Below are positions 8,230 to 16,115 of a DNA stretch of 34,129 nucleotides, one piece after another; the stretch's first letter is position 1; every line of letters starts with the position of its first letter. Location of the stretch: assembly GCA_004366205.1 (NCBI GenBank), contig SIRW01000049.1, positions 1 through 34,129 of the forward strand, written 5' to 3'. The notes under the pieces are model-generated. The model was not told the DNA's origin and did not search any database. It saw only the letters and a list, made by a program, of their open reading frames with translations. The position numbers and the translations under genes are program-made. Source of the DNA: Actinomycetota bacterium. GTDB lineage: Bacteria > Actinomycetota > Acidimicrobiia > Acidimicrobiales > CADCSY01.

Positions 8230-9680
8230 TGCCCGAGCGCGCCGCGTTCCGCGAGGCCTACGCCACCGCCTTCCGGGGCTACCTCGAGGCGCCGGACGAG
8301 GAGGGCCTGCGGGTGGCCTACGAGCTCGGGCGGCGGGCGGTCGCCGTGGGGCTCTCCATGCTCGACCTGGTCGACGCCCACCAGGACGTGCTCGCCATGA
8401 TGATCGAGCGGCTCGGCATGCACCGGCCCCCCGCCGAGGTCGCGGCCGCCGGGCGGGCGTTCCTCAACGAGAGCCTGGCCACCTACGACATGGCGTCTCG
8501 GGGCTTCAAGGAGGCGTCCGAGGCCGCCCGGCTCGAGCAGCAGCACGCCGAGCGGCTCCGGCGGCTCGCCGAGGCGTTCCTCGAGCTCAACGGCAGCCTG
8601 CTGCCCGGCGAGATCCTGCGGATCGTGACCCAGCGGGCGAAGACGATCCACGACGCCGCCAGCATCGTCGCCCACCTCGACACGACCGCTGACGGTCGGC
8701 GGGTCCAGCTCACCCAGGTCGAAGGCGACGACCATCCCGTCGACGACGCGCTCGCCCGCGCCGCGCAGACCGAGGGCCGGCCGGTGCGAGGCGCCGGCCC
8801 GGCCGGCCCGGTGCTGGTCGCCCCGGTGCTGCGCAGCAACGGGCTGCCGCTCGGCGTCCTGCAGTTGAGCGGCCCCCGGTCGGGAGACTTCAGCTCCGGC
8901 GACGAGGCCATCCTCCTGCAGTTCGCGCTGATGACCGGCATCGCCCTCGAGAACGCCTTCCGCTACCAGCACGAGCGGTCGATCGCCGTCACGCTGCAGC
9001 GCAGCCTGCTGCCCGAGCTGCTCACCGCCGTGCCCGCCGCCAACGTGGCGTGCCGGTACCTGCCGGGCGGCGAGGGGGTCGAGGTGGGCGGCGACTTCTA
9101 CGACGTGATCGAGCTCGACGGCGACCGGGTGGCGCTCGCGCTCGGCGACGTGATGGGCAAGGGGGTGGCCGCCGCCGCGACCATGGGCCAGCTGCGGATG
9201 GCGCTGCGGGCCTATGCCACCGACGAACGGCCCCCGGCGGGTGTGATCGAGGGCCTCGGCCGGCTCATGAGCCTGCTGCGCAACGACGCCTTCGCCACCA
9301 TGGTCTACGTCGAGTGCGACACCCGCCGCGACGCCCTGCTGGTCGCCAACGCCGGGCACCCCCCGCCGGTGCTGCGCACCCCCGAGGGCGACGTACGGCT
9401 GCTCGAGGGCCCGGTGAGCCCGCCGCTCGGCGTCGCCTCCGGTGCGACCGGCGGCCAGCTCGAGGTGCCGCTCGAGCCGGGCGCCATGCTCGTGCTCTAC
9501 AGCGACGGGCTCGTCGAGGGCCACGAGCTCACGCTCATCGAGGGTCTCGACCGGCTGGTCGACGCCGTGCGCACCGGCCCCGACGACGTGGAGGGCATGT
9601 GCGAGCACCTCCTGCGCGCCCTCGGGGGCCACGCCGGCCGTGACGACACCGCCCTCCTCGCCTACCGCCGCACCACCTGA
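8229..9680 (+). CDS. rsbU: RsbU-like phosphatase (N-terminal sensor, GAF, SpoIIE PP2C)
   Basis: This 483-residue protein has three parts. About 1-95 is helical and resembles the RsbU N-terminal domain that binds RsbT. About 110-245 reads as a GAF domain (from EAFLELNGSLLPGEILRIV to the MTGIALENAFRYQHE linker helix). About 250-480 is a SpoIIE-type PP2C domain with VGGDFYDVI, LGDVMGKG, NAGHPPPVL, YSDGLVEG and DDTALL, so the metal-binding residues are present. It is the likely output of the upstream RsbRST complex, dephosphorylating an RsbV-like anti-sigma antagonist encoded elsewhere, since no rsbV, rsbW or sigma factor gene lies in the window. The ATG overlaps the previous stop by one base. 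Confidence 0.85.
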   Translation: MPERAAFREAYATAFRGYLEAPDEEGLRVAYELGRRAVAVGLSMLDLVDAHQDVLAMMIERLGMHRPPAEVAAAGRAFLNESLATYDMASRGFKEASEAARLEQQHAERLRRLAEAFLELNGSLLPGEILRIVTQRAKTIHDAASIVAHLDTTADGRRVQLTQVEGDDHPVDDALARAAQTEGRPVRGAGPAGPVLVAPVLRSNGLPLGVLQLSGPRSGDFSSGDEAILLQFALMTGIALENAFRYQHERSIAVTLQRSLLPELLTAVPAANVACRYLPGGEGVEVGGDFYDVIELDGDRVALALGDVMGKGVAAAATMGQLRMALRAYATDERPPAGVIEGLGRLMSLLRNDAFATMVYVECDTRRDALLVANAGHPPPVLRTPEGDVRLLEGPVSPPLGVASGATGGQLEVPLEPGAMLVLYSDGLVEGHELTLIEGLDRLVDAVRTGPDDVEGMCEHLLRALGGHAGRDDTALLAYRRTT

Positions 9681-9715
9681 CCCCGCCACCCCACCCGGTT
9701 TCGCGCACCCGCCCA

Positions 9716-9744
9716 CCCGCCAACCCGCTCGCCCGCCAACCCGC
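9716..9744. repeat. Short duplicated 13-mer in intergenic GC-rich tract
   Basis: CCCGCCAACCCGC occurs at 9716-9728 and again at 9732-9744, within a longer tract of CCCGCC/CCACCC words directly after the RsbU-like gene. It is probably slippage-prone simple sequence. It sits just before copy B of the hairpin repeat. Confidence 0.6.
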
Positions 9745-9751
9745 CCACCCG

Positions 9752-9802
9752 GTTCTGGGTGGCTGTGGTCTCACGCTGGTGAGACGTGGAGCACCCGGAA
9801 CG
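9752..9802 (+). repeat. Two-tier hairpin intergenic repeat, copy B
   Basis: This is the same length and orientation as copy A at 3315-3365; the first 11 and last 10 positions are identical. The outer stem pairs 9752-9761 with 9792-9801. The inner stem is a perfect 7-bp pairing of 9768-9774 with 9779-9785 around the loop GCTG. It lies about 70 bases after the RsbU-like stop and 85 before the patatin gene. Confidence 0.7.
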
Positions 9803-9887
9803 GCGAGGGGGGCGCCGGCTCGCCGCCGGCCGGCGAGGGTCGGTAGCGTGACCAGGGCAACGGACGGGCCGGGAACGGGAGACGAAG

Positions 9888-10763
9888 GTGGGTGTCGGGC
9901 TGGTGCTGGGGGGTGGCGGCGTCGTCGGCGTCGCCTGGGAGACCGGCGTGCTGGCGGGCCTGGCCGGGGCGCTGGGGTGGGACCCTGCGAGCTCGCCCGT
10001 TCTCGTGGGCACGTCGGCCGGCTCGATCGTGGGCGCCCAGCTGCTGCACGGGCGCACCCTCGACGAGCTCGTCGCCGCCCAGCGGGACCCGGCGCCGTCC
10101 CAGGGGGCCGGTCGCGGCGTGGCCCCGCCCCGCGATCCCGAGGCGGCCATGGAGGTGTTCCGCCTCTGGGGCGGTGCCGAGGAGATGGACGCCGCGACGG
10201 CGCGTGCCGTGGGCGCCGCCGCGCTCCGAGCGACCGGCCAGACCGAGGAGCAGATGCTCGAGATGTTCGAGCGCATGCTGCCGTCGGGTGAGTGGCCCGA
10301 CGCGGACCTGCGGGTGACCGCGGTGGCGGTGGAGACCGGTGAGCGGGTGGTGTGCACGCCGCGCTCCGGGGTGTCGCTCGTCCGGGCGGTGGCGGCGTCG
10401 TGCGCGGTGCCCGGCCTGTTCCCGCCCGTCTCGTTCGGCGAGGACGGCCACTTCCTCGACGGGGGGCTGTGGTCGGGCAGCAACGCCGACGTGCTCGCCG
10501 GATCGGGTGTCGATGCCGCTGTGTTCGTCGGGCCGATGAGCGCGGCGGGCGGCGGGATCGGCGAGCTGTCGGCCCGCTCACTGGAGCGGGAGGTCGAGCT
10601 GCTCGCCGCCGCCGGGATCGAGCTGCACACGGTCGTGCCCGGCGCTCGCTTCGCCGAGGCGAACCTGTCGCTCATGGACGCCACCCGCCGCGCCGAGGCG
10701 CTCGAGATCGGACTCGCCGAGGGCGCCGAGGCCGCCGGGCGCCTGGGGCACGTGCTCAGCTGA
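9888..10763 (+). CDS. Patatin-like phospholipase
   Basis: This 291-residue protein has the patatin signature: an oxyanion-hole glycine run GGGG at 8-11, the nucleophile elbow GTSAG at 41-45 with Ser43, and the catalytic Asp191 in LDGGLWSG. These proteins are Ser-Asp dyad lipid acyl hydrolases; bacterial substrates are mostly unknown. The GTG at 9888 places the GGGG loop directly after the first strand, as in the family, so the start is well supported. No signal peptide is present, which suggests a cytosolic or membrane-associated enzyme. It appears monocistronic and is followed by the tRNA gene. Confidence 0.88.
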   Translation: MGVGLVLGGGGVVGVAWETGVLAGLAGALGWDPASSPVLVGTSAGSIVGAQLLHGRTLDELVAAQRDPAPSQGAGRGVAPPRDPEAAMEVFRLWGGAEEMDAATARAVGAAALRATGQTEEQMLEMFERMLPSGEWPDADLRVTAVAVETGERVVCTPRSGVSLVRAVAASCAVPGLFPPVSFGEDGHFLDGGLWSGSNADVLAGSGVDAAVFVGPMSAAGGGIGELSARSLEREVELLAAAGIELHTVVPGARFAEANLSLMDATRRAEALEIGLAEGAEAAGRLGHVLS

Positions 10764-10799
10764 CGGGCACCCAAGGGAGGGCCTGCGGGGGCCGCCGAC

Positions 10800-10805
10800 T
10801 ACACT
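10800..10805 (+). promoter_or_regulatory. Probable -10 box of the tRNA-Arg gene
   Basis: TACACT lies 14 bases before the tRNA 5' end and fits the TANNNT -10 consensus. A clear -35 is not seen in the GC-rich run upstream. Confidence 0.4.
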
Positions 10806-10819
10806 GTCGACTTCGCCCA

Positions 10820-10892
10820 GCGCTCGTAGCTCAACGGATAGAGCATCTGACTACGGATCAGAAGGTTGGGGGTTCGAGTCCCTCCGAGCGCG
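10820..10892 (+). tRNA. tRNA-Arg (anticodon ACG)
   Basis: The sequence folds as a standard cloverleaf. The acceptor stem GCGCTCG (10820-10826) pairs with CGAGCGC (10885-10891), the D stem is GCTC/GAGC, and the anticodon stem TCTGA/TCAGA encloses CTACGGA with anticodon ACG. The T arm is GGGGG/CCCTC with loop TTCGAGT, and G10892 is the discriminator. CCA is not encoded. The 3' half, from the end of the anticodon stem onward, is duplicated at 32688-32732, so this gene is the integration site of the element to its right and its 3' half is now supplied by that element. Confidence 0.96.
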
Positions 10893-10893
10893 C
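10849..10893 (+). repeat. attL: left copy of the 45-bp att duplication
   Basis: It runs from the last bases of the 5' anticodon stem to one base past the tRNA discriminator. It matches 32688-32732 at 44 of 45 positions; the single difference is G10878 (T-loop) against A32717. Crossover must lie within this segment. Confidence 0.93.
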
Positions 10894-10951
10894 AGCAAAG
10901 GTCCTGGTCACAGCGTTGCGGCGCTGCCGCCAAGCGTGCGAATGCCGTCCG

Positions 10952-10975
10952 CTTCTACCGGATCTTCTACCGGAT
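10952..10975 (+). repeat. Left tandem 12-mer pair (putative integrase/excisionase arm site)
   Basis: CTTCTACCGGAT is repeated twice without a gap, 58 bases inside attL. The same 24 bases occur at 32552-32575 near the other end in the same orientation, and weaker similarity continues for about 27 bases beyond. Paired direct repeats near both ends are what arm-type binding sites of heterobivalent tyrosine integrases look like. Confidence 0.65.
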
Positions 10976-11047
10976 CAGGCGACACGAGCCGATCTGAAGC
11001 AGTAGCGAACGGGATGCATCCGCGCTCCGGTGTTGCGCAGAAGCTGA

Positions 11048-13003
11048 GTGCCGAAGCGCCCGGTACGCGCACGTGTGTCGCAGGCGGCGTGTACAACGGA
11101 CGGCGTGCCTTGGGAGCCGACGCCTGAGCAGCAGGCCATCGTCGAACACGACCTGGGACGAGACGCGCGCGTGCTCGCCGGGCCCGGCACGGGCAAGAGC
11201 GCCACCGTCATCCGGATGATGCTCCGAGCGGCCGAGCAGCTCGATCGGCGCGGCAAGCTCCTCACGTTCACACGGGCCGCCACCAACGAACTCCGCGAGA
11301 AGGTCGCCGAGCATCCAGAGCACCTGGCGACGCCAAGCACCGTCCACTCGTTCTCGATCGCGACCCTCCTCGCCAACGAGGGAACCAGCGGCCTGCCGGA
11401 GCCAATCCGGCTTGCCGACGACTGGGAGTGGTCGGAGCTGATTCGTCAGCACCTCAAGGTCTTGGTGGACTGCGACGTCCGAATGATCGACCGGGCGCGG
11501 GCAGAGATGGCGTCGAACTGGGAGTCACTGGAGCCAGCCGAGGACCCAGACCTGCCCGAGGACGTGCGGAACCGCTTCGCTGGGATCTGGGAGCACCACC
11601 GTCGGATCTTCGGCTACGCCCTACTCGCCGAGCTGCCGTTCCGGCTCCTTCGAGCACTCGAGGACCATCCGGACCTCAACATCGGGAACTGGGAGTACCT
11701 CGTCGTGGACGAGTACCAGGACCTCAACCAGTGCGATCTCTCGGTGCTCAGGCAGATCACGCACCGGGGCCGAGTACTGGTGGCCACGGGCGACGACGAC
11801 CAGTCGATCTACTCGTTCAGGCGGGCCCACCCCATCGGCATCAGGCGGTTCATCAGCGACGACTATCCGGCGGCTGCTGATCTGACGCTCACGGTCAGCC
11901 AACGATGTGCAACACGAGCGCTCGCCTGGGCTCGACACGTCATCGAAGGGCTTCCCGGCCGGCCGCCAAGGCCGGCCCTGACTCCCGCGCCGCACTGCGT
12001 GGAAGGCGTAGCTCGCTACCTCCGCTTCCCGAGCTGGGCACAGGAGGCGGATGGAGTGGCGCGTCTCACCAGGTGGCTCATCGACAGCGAAGGGATCGCC
12101 CCCGAGGACATCGCCGTGATGTTCCGGAGCAACTTCAACAACGCCTGGTCGACGCCGTTGACGGAGCGACTGGCGGACTACGGCGTGCCAGTCATCAACG
12201 CCGGAGCGGTCGCCGAGATGCTTGCCGATCCTCAGAACCGGCGACTGATCGCCCTGGCACGACTCGTCGTCAACCGCGAGGACTCCCTGGCGTGGTGGAC
12301 GCTCCTTCACCTAACACCGGGCATCGGCCCGGCAGTTCGCAACCACTTCTACGACGGTGCCGAACACCATGCGCGAACCTTTGCCGGCCAGGTACTCGCC
12401 GAGCACGCCGAGGACTTCCACGGCCTTGGCGGAGCTTCGGCAACTCGGGTTCGCACCGCCGTCAACGCCGCCGTGGCGGTGATCGATGCGGTCGACCTCG
12501 AGGGCGCTGATCTTGGCGACGCGGGTTGGGGAGCGTGGCTGGTTGCCAACGCTGACGCGTCCGGCGGGTGCAACGAGGACTTCGCGGAGCTCCTTGGGGA
12601 TCTCGACGGCCTGATCGATAGGACCGAAGGTCTCGGTCGATTCCTCGGTCAGATCCAACCGGTCGGCACCGACCTCCGATCGGGCCGATCAGCGGGTGCA
12701 GTTCGACTCATGACGATGGCGAGCTCCAAGGGGCTCACCGTGAAGGCGGCGATCATCGTGGGCGTCGAGGAAGGCGTTGTGCCACTCGCTGACCGCGATC
12801 CCGGTGAAGAACGTCGCCTGCTCTACGTCGCGATGACCCGCGCCACTGACTACCTCTACGCAACTTGGTCAGGGCAGCGCACCGGTCCAACCGCGCGAAC
12901 CGGTGCGCCTCGTGTTGGCGCCGGGCGCAATCGGTCCCCGCTGCTAACCCATGGGCCCGTCCAGTCCGAGGATGGCAACGCCTACTTGGCGCAACTCGCG
13001 TAG
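11048..13003 (+). CDS. UvrD/Rep-family superfamily 1 helicase
   Basis: This 651-residue protein has the SF1A helicase motifs in order: Q-motif PTPEQQ, Walker A GPGTGKS at 45-51, motif II VVDEYQDLN (Asp221-Glu222), motif III GDDDQSIYSFR, motif V MTMASSKGLTVKAA and motif VI YVAMTRA. It is therefore an ATP-dependent 3'-5' translocase on single-stranded DNA. GTG 11048 is used here; GTG 11105, just before the Q-motif, is an equally plausible start and would remove 19 residues. It is the first gene after attL and is convergent with a TIR-like gene 52 bases away. UvrD-type helicases occur in defence systems such as Gabija, but no OLD-family nuclease partner is visible, so a defence role is inference. 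Confidence 0.87.
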   Translation: MPKRPVRARVSQAACTTDGVPWEPTPEQQAIVEHDLGRDARVLAGPGTGKSATVIRMMLRAAEQLDRRGKLLTFTRAATNELREKVAEHPEHLATPSTVHSFSIATLLANEGTSGLPEPIRLADDWEWSELIRQHLKVLVDCDVRMIDRARAEMASNWESLEPAEDPDLPEDVRNRFAGIWEHHRRIFGYALLAELPFRLLRALEDHPDLNIGNWEYLVVDEYQDLNQCDLSVLRQITHRGRVLVATGDDDQSIYSFRRAHPIGIRRFISDDYPAAADLTLTVSQRCATRALAWARHVIEGLPGRPPRPALTPAPHCVEGVARYLRFPSWAQEADGVARLTRWLIDSEGIAPEDIAVMFRSNFNNAWSTPLTERLADYGVPVINAGAVAEMLADPQNRRLIALARLVVNREDSLAWWTLLHLTPGIGPAVRNHFYDGAEHHARTFAGQVLAEHAEDFHGLGGASATRVRTAVNAAVAVIDAVDLEGADLGDAGWGAWLVANADASGGCNEDFAELLGDLDGLIDRTEGLGRFLGQIQPVGTDLRSGRSAGAVRLMTMASSKGLTVKAAIIVGVEEGVVPLADRDPGEERRLLYVAMTRATDYLYATWSGQRTGPTARTGAPRVGAGRNRSPLLTHGPVQSEDGNAYLAQLA

Positions 13004-13055
13004 AGCTGCTTGCACACTCACCCCACAGGACTGTCCACGTCGGATCGGCGTCTGA

Positions 13056-13958
13056 TCAGTCCCCAAAGTCGCCAGAACGAAGCCAGTCCTCGCCCGAGTC
13101 GTCGACGCGGAGCCCCATCGTCTGCAACCGACCGATCACCCGCTTCCGAGCCTGCGCGGCGTTGCCCAGGTAGGCGAGATGGCGCCCGGCGATGTCGGAG
13201 AGGATCTTCGTCCGCGGCGTGGCCACGATGAGCGTTCTGGTGGGTGCCAGTGCCATGGCCATTCCAGCCTCGTAGATCACGTTCTGGCGGGGCTGATGTG
13301 CTTCGGTCAGCTCAGGGTCGTCGACTTCATCGGCCAGCGCAGGATCCAACCTCACAATGTCGTCCGGGGTCGCGAGCACGACCACCCCGTCGGCTGCCTC
13401 GAGCCCCGCTGCGATTACGTCGCCGATGTACGGGTTCGGCTCACCTGTCAGCGCCACGGCCTGCTCCCACTCGATGATCTTGAGATCCAAGGAACGCAGG
13501 AACTGCGACATCGCCTCGCGCATCTGGTGGTGCCGACCGTGCACGAGGAACACAGTCCTGCCGTCGCCAGGTCCTGCCGGGACGCTCACTCGCCGTAGCT
13601 TCGGGTCGGCATCTGCGGAGGCAGCCGATCCCGGTGGACCCGTGATGTACTCATCGGTCACATTCCGCGCTCGACCGGCCGCGCGCCATGAGTACGACGG
13701 GCCACCGAAGACGACGACCGAGGACTCGCGATCTTCAGCTTCAAGTCGTGGGATGAAGTCCCGGGCCGAGTGATCGGACGTCGAGATGCGGATCCGTTCG
13801 AGGTCCGACATCTCGACGACGCGGCCGTTGACAGTGATGGGTCGTCCGTCCCGGTAGGGCGCGAGGAACTGCTGCTCGAGCTGATCATCGGTCAAGTCGA
13901 GCTTCGTCTCGTCGGACTGTTCGCCGGCGACAGAGATCCTCACGTGATACAGCGCCAC
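13056..13958 (-). CDS. TIR-like nucleotide-binding protein with N-terminal sensor-like domain
   Basis: This is a 300-residue protein. Residues about 134-270 match the TIR-like family of predicted nucleotide-binding proteins: VFLVHGRHH opens the fold, ADGVVVLATPDD forms a central strand and loop, and RQNVIYEAG carries the conserved Glu230 expected to be catalytic in NAD+-cleaving relatives. Residues 1-105 form a separate domain (YHVRISVAGEQSDETKLDL; LERIRIST) that I do not recognise and that could sense a trigger. Relatives of the C-terminal domain act in abortive-infection systems such as TIR-STING. Here no cyclase or STING gene is adjacent. The GTG at 13958 starts 59 bases after the integrase stop on the same strand. 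Confidence 0.75.
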   Translation of the reverse strand: MALYHVRISVAGEQSDETKLDLTDDQLEQQFLAPYRDGRPITVNGRVVEMSDLERIRISTSDHSARDFIPRLEAEDRESSVVVFGGPSYSWRAAGRARNVTDEYITGPPGSAASADADPKLRRVSVPAGPGDGRTVFLVHGRHHQMREAMSQFLRSLDLKIIEWEQAVALTGEPNPYIGDVIAAGLEAADGVVVLATPDDIVRLDPALADEVDDPELTEAHQPRQNVIYEAGMAMALAPTRTLIVATPRTKILSDIAGRHLAYLGNAAQARKRVIGRLQTMGLRVDDSGEDWLRSGDFGD

Positions 13959-14017
13959 GACAGCAGGCTACGAAGTGCGGGCTTCGCGATCGTCCAACCC
14001 GACGGCCGCTAGCGGCA

Positions 14018-15235
14018 TCACGAGGCTGGTCCGGCCATCGGACTGTCGGCCTGTCGCTCATCGGCCGTCGTTGGTGCCGCCATCAGCCTCGAGAACACCG
14101 CAGCAGCTTCGGCCTGCATGCCAGGGAGGACCCAGCCGTAGACGTCGAGGGTGAAGCTCGCCGTCGCATGGCCGAGTCTCTCGCTCACGACCTTGATTGG
14201 GACGCCGGCCTTTAGCAGCAGGGTGGCGTGGGTGTGTCGGACGTCGTGGAGGCGGATCCTAGGCAGTCCGCTGCGGCCAATCATGCGCTCGAACGTGGAG
14301 CTCAGCAGCTCGGGGTGCGTGAGCGCGCCGTCAGCGCGGGCGAAGACGAGGTCGTGATCGGCGTACCCCGCCCCGAGCAGGAGCCGCTCCTCGGCTTGCT
14401 TGCGCCGCCATCCCTGCAGCGCGCGCACGACGTCGTCGTTGACGTCGATCGTGCGCCTCCCGTGCGAAGTCTTCACATCGGTGAGACGGACGTCGTAGTT
14501 GACCACCACGGCGTTCTGTCGGACGTGGATCAGCTTGGCGTCGAGATCGACATCCGCCCACCGGAGCCCGGCCACCTCGCCCCGTCGCATCCCGGTATGG
14601 GCTGCGAGCACGAACGCCGGCGCCAGCCGCTCGCCGTCGAGCGAGGCCAGGAACGTCTGGAGCTGGGCGCTCGTCCACACGCGCATCTCGCCCTCGCGCC
14701 TGGTGCTGGTGCTCCGCTTCGGCGGGTCGGCGAGGGACGCCGGGTTCCGGTTGAGCGTTCCCTTGCGCACCGCGTCACCGAGTGCCTTGCGCAGGATGCG
14801 GTGCACGTAGCGCACGCTGCCCGGGCTCAGCCCCGGTCCGTCACCGCTCTTGTTGCGGCGTCCCGACTCGAGCAGCCGGCCATAGAGGGCGTCGAGATCC
14901 TCCGGGGCGAGTCGGCCGAGAGGCACCTTGCCGAGCGTCGGCAGGACGTGCAGCCGGATGTTGCTCTCGTAGGAGTGGAACGTGGTCGCCTTGAGCTGGC
15001 TTCGCTGTGCCGGCAGCCACCGCTCGGTCAGGTACTGCCCGAGGGTGACCTTGTCGGGAGCGCGGTACTCGCCGTCGTTGTGGCGCTTGACCAGCTCGGT
15101 GACGAGCTTCTCGGCGTCGGTCTTTCGGGTCCCGGCTGGATACCAGCGGCGTCGCTCCTTGCCGGTGGCTGGGTCAACACCCTCGTAGATGACGGCGTAG
15201 TAGCGGTTGCCCTTCTTGGCTGTGTAGCCGCGCAC
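14018..15235 (-). CDS. Tyrosine integrase
   Basis: This 405-residue protein has all the expected tyrosine recombinase residues: Arg217 in HTGMRRGE, Lys255 in VKTSHGRR, His330 and Arg333 in HDVRHTH, His356 in LGHA and the nucleophile Tyr366 in DVYGWV. The N-terminus (RGYTAKKGNRYYAVIYEG) resembles an arm-binding AP2-like domain, followed by a core-binding SAM-like domain (about 64-160). The GTG at 15235 is chosen because AGGAGG lies seven bases upstream; the frame stays open further upstream but overlaps the regulator gene. It would integrate the element at tRNA-Arg by recombination within the 45-bp att sequence. The gene lies well inside the element rather than next to an att site. Confidence 0.93.
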   Translation of the reverse strand: MRGYTAKKGNRYYAVIYEGVDPATGKERRRWYPAGTRKTDAEKLVTELVKRHNDGEYRAPDKVTLGQYLTERWLPAQRSQLKATTFHSYESNIRLHVLPTLGKVPLGRLAPEDLDALYGRLLESGRRNKSGDGPGLSPGSVRYVHRILRKALGDAVRKGTLNRNPASLADPPKRSTSTRREGEMRVWTSAQLQTFLASLDGERLAPAFVLAAHTGMRRGEVAGLRWADVDLDAKLIHVRQNAVVVNYDVRLTDVKTSHGRRTIDVNDDVVRALQGWRRKQAEERLLLGAGYADHDLVFARADGALTHPELLSSTFERMIGRSGLPRIRLHDVRHTHATLLLKAGVPIKVVSERLGHATASFTLDVYGWVLPGMQAEAAAVFSRLMAAPTTADERQADSPMAGPAS

Positions 15236-15252
15236 GAGCGGCCTCCTTCGCG

Positions 15253-16002
15253 TCAGCGCGTGTCGCGCGTCTGCTTGCGGGGAGCGTCCGCTCCCGATCC
15301 GGCTCGTGCCGGCTCGTCCGCCGTGCCGGCTCGTGCCGCCTTGTCCGCCGATCGCTTGCCGGGCGGCTTGGCGAAGTCGCTGTCGTTGGTGTGCTCGGAC
15401 AAGAACCCTCGGATGCCGACCTGGCGGAGGTGGTCGATCCACCGCCCGAGCTCGTCGACGGCGCTGTCGAGGCTGTCGGCGTGCTGGTCGACGAGCGCCA
15501 GCAGCAGTTCCTTGCGGCGGTCCCGGTAGTTCCACCGGCGCGCGTGCGACGTGATCCCGGTGACCTTCTCGGCGGCCTCGTCGGCGTCGCTGGGGTCGAC
15601 GATCCCGTGCTCGCGCAGCCGGTCGTACACGGGCGGCAGCATCTCGGGTGAACCCATGAGCCACATGTACAGCTCGTTGGACTGGCTGTTGGTGCCCCGC
15701 AGGAAGCGCCGCTCACCCGGCGGCGGGAGCAGGAACCAGATGATCGGCAGCTCGAAGACCATGGCGAACACGAGGAGCTCGTGGGCGTCGAACTCGCGTC
15801 GGCGGTCGCCGTCCCAGGCCCGCTCGATCGACGAGATGCCAGCCTGGGTCATTCGCTGGCCCATGTAGGGCTCGAGCTCGGCGGCGAACTGATCCTGGGT
15901 CCAGCCCCGCAGCTCCCGGGCGGCACGTACGTTGTAGGCGACGATCTGGTTGAGGTCGACCTCGGGTCGCGGGGGTGGGGCGTTCTTAGGCCGTCGTGCC
16001 AC
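15253..16002 (-). CDS. XRE-family transcriptional regulator
   Basis: This 249-residue protein begins VARRPKNAPP and has an XRE-type helix-turn-helix at about 20-70 (NVRAARELRGWTQDQFAAEL, then MTQAGISSIER). A middle region, FELPIIWFLLPP, is typical of phage/ICE-type XRE proteins. A charged C-terminal third ends in a low-complexity R/A/D tail. The GTG at 16002 is preferred because upstream in-frame sequence overlaps the divergent promoter. It ends 17 bases before the integrase start and should be cotranscribed with it, so it probably controls integrase or the divergent transfer genes. The ligand or inducing signal is unknown. Confidence 0.8.
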   Translation of the reverse strand: MARRPKNAPPPRPEVDLNQIVAYNVRAARELRGWTQDQFAAELEPYMGQRMTQAGISSIERAWDGDRRREFDAHELLVFAMVFELPIIWFLLPPPGERRFLRGTNSQSNELYMWLMGSPEMLPPVYDRLREHGIVDPSDADEAAEKVTGITSHARRWNYRDRRKELLLALVDQHADSLDSAVDELGRWIDHLRQVGIRGFLSEHTNDSDFAKPPGKRSADKAARAGTADEPARAGSGADAPRKQTRDTR

Positions 16003-16040
16003 GCTTCTGACTCTACACGGTCTACCGCTTGTGCTGCCAC

Positions 16041-16069
16041 TAGCCATACGCTGTGGGAATGGGTACAAT
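16041..16069 (+). promoter_or_regulatory. Probable promoter for the HTH-relaxase operon
   Basis: TAGCCA (16041-16046) and TACAAT (16064-16069) are separated by 17 bases. The -10 is close to consensus and lies 46 bases before the chosen start at 16116. It sits in the divergent gap with the XRE gene, so XRE could act here. Confidence 0.5.
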
Positions 16070-16115
16070 CCACGCGCCGTTCTCGGAGTGCGCAGCACGA
16101 GCCGGAGGTTGTTCC

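Noticed and set aside
11048-13958. Gabija system
   Set aside because: A UvrD helicase is present but the partner is TIR-like and convergent; no OLD-family GajA is seen.
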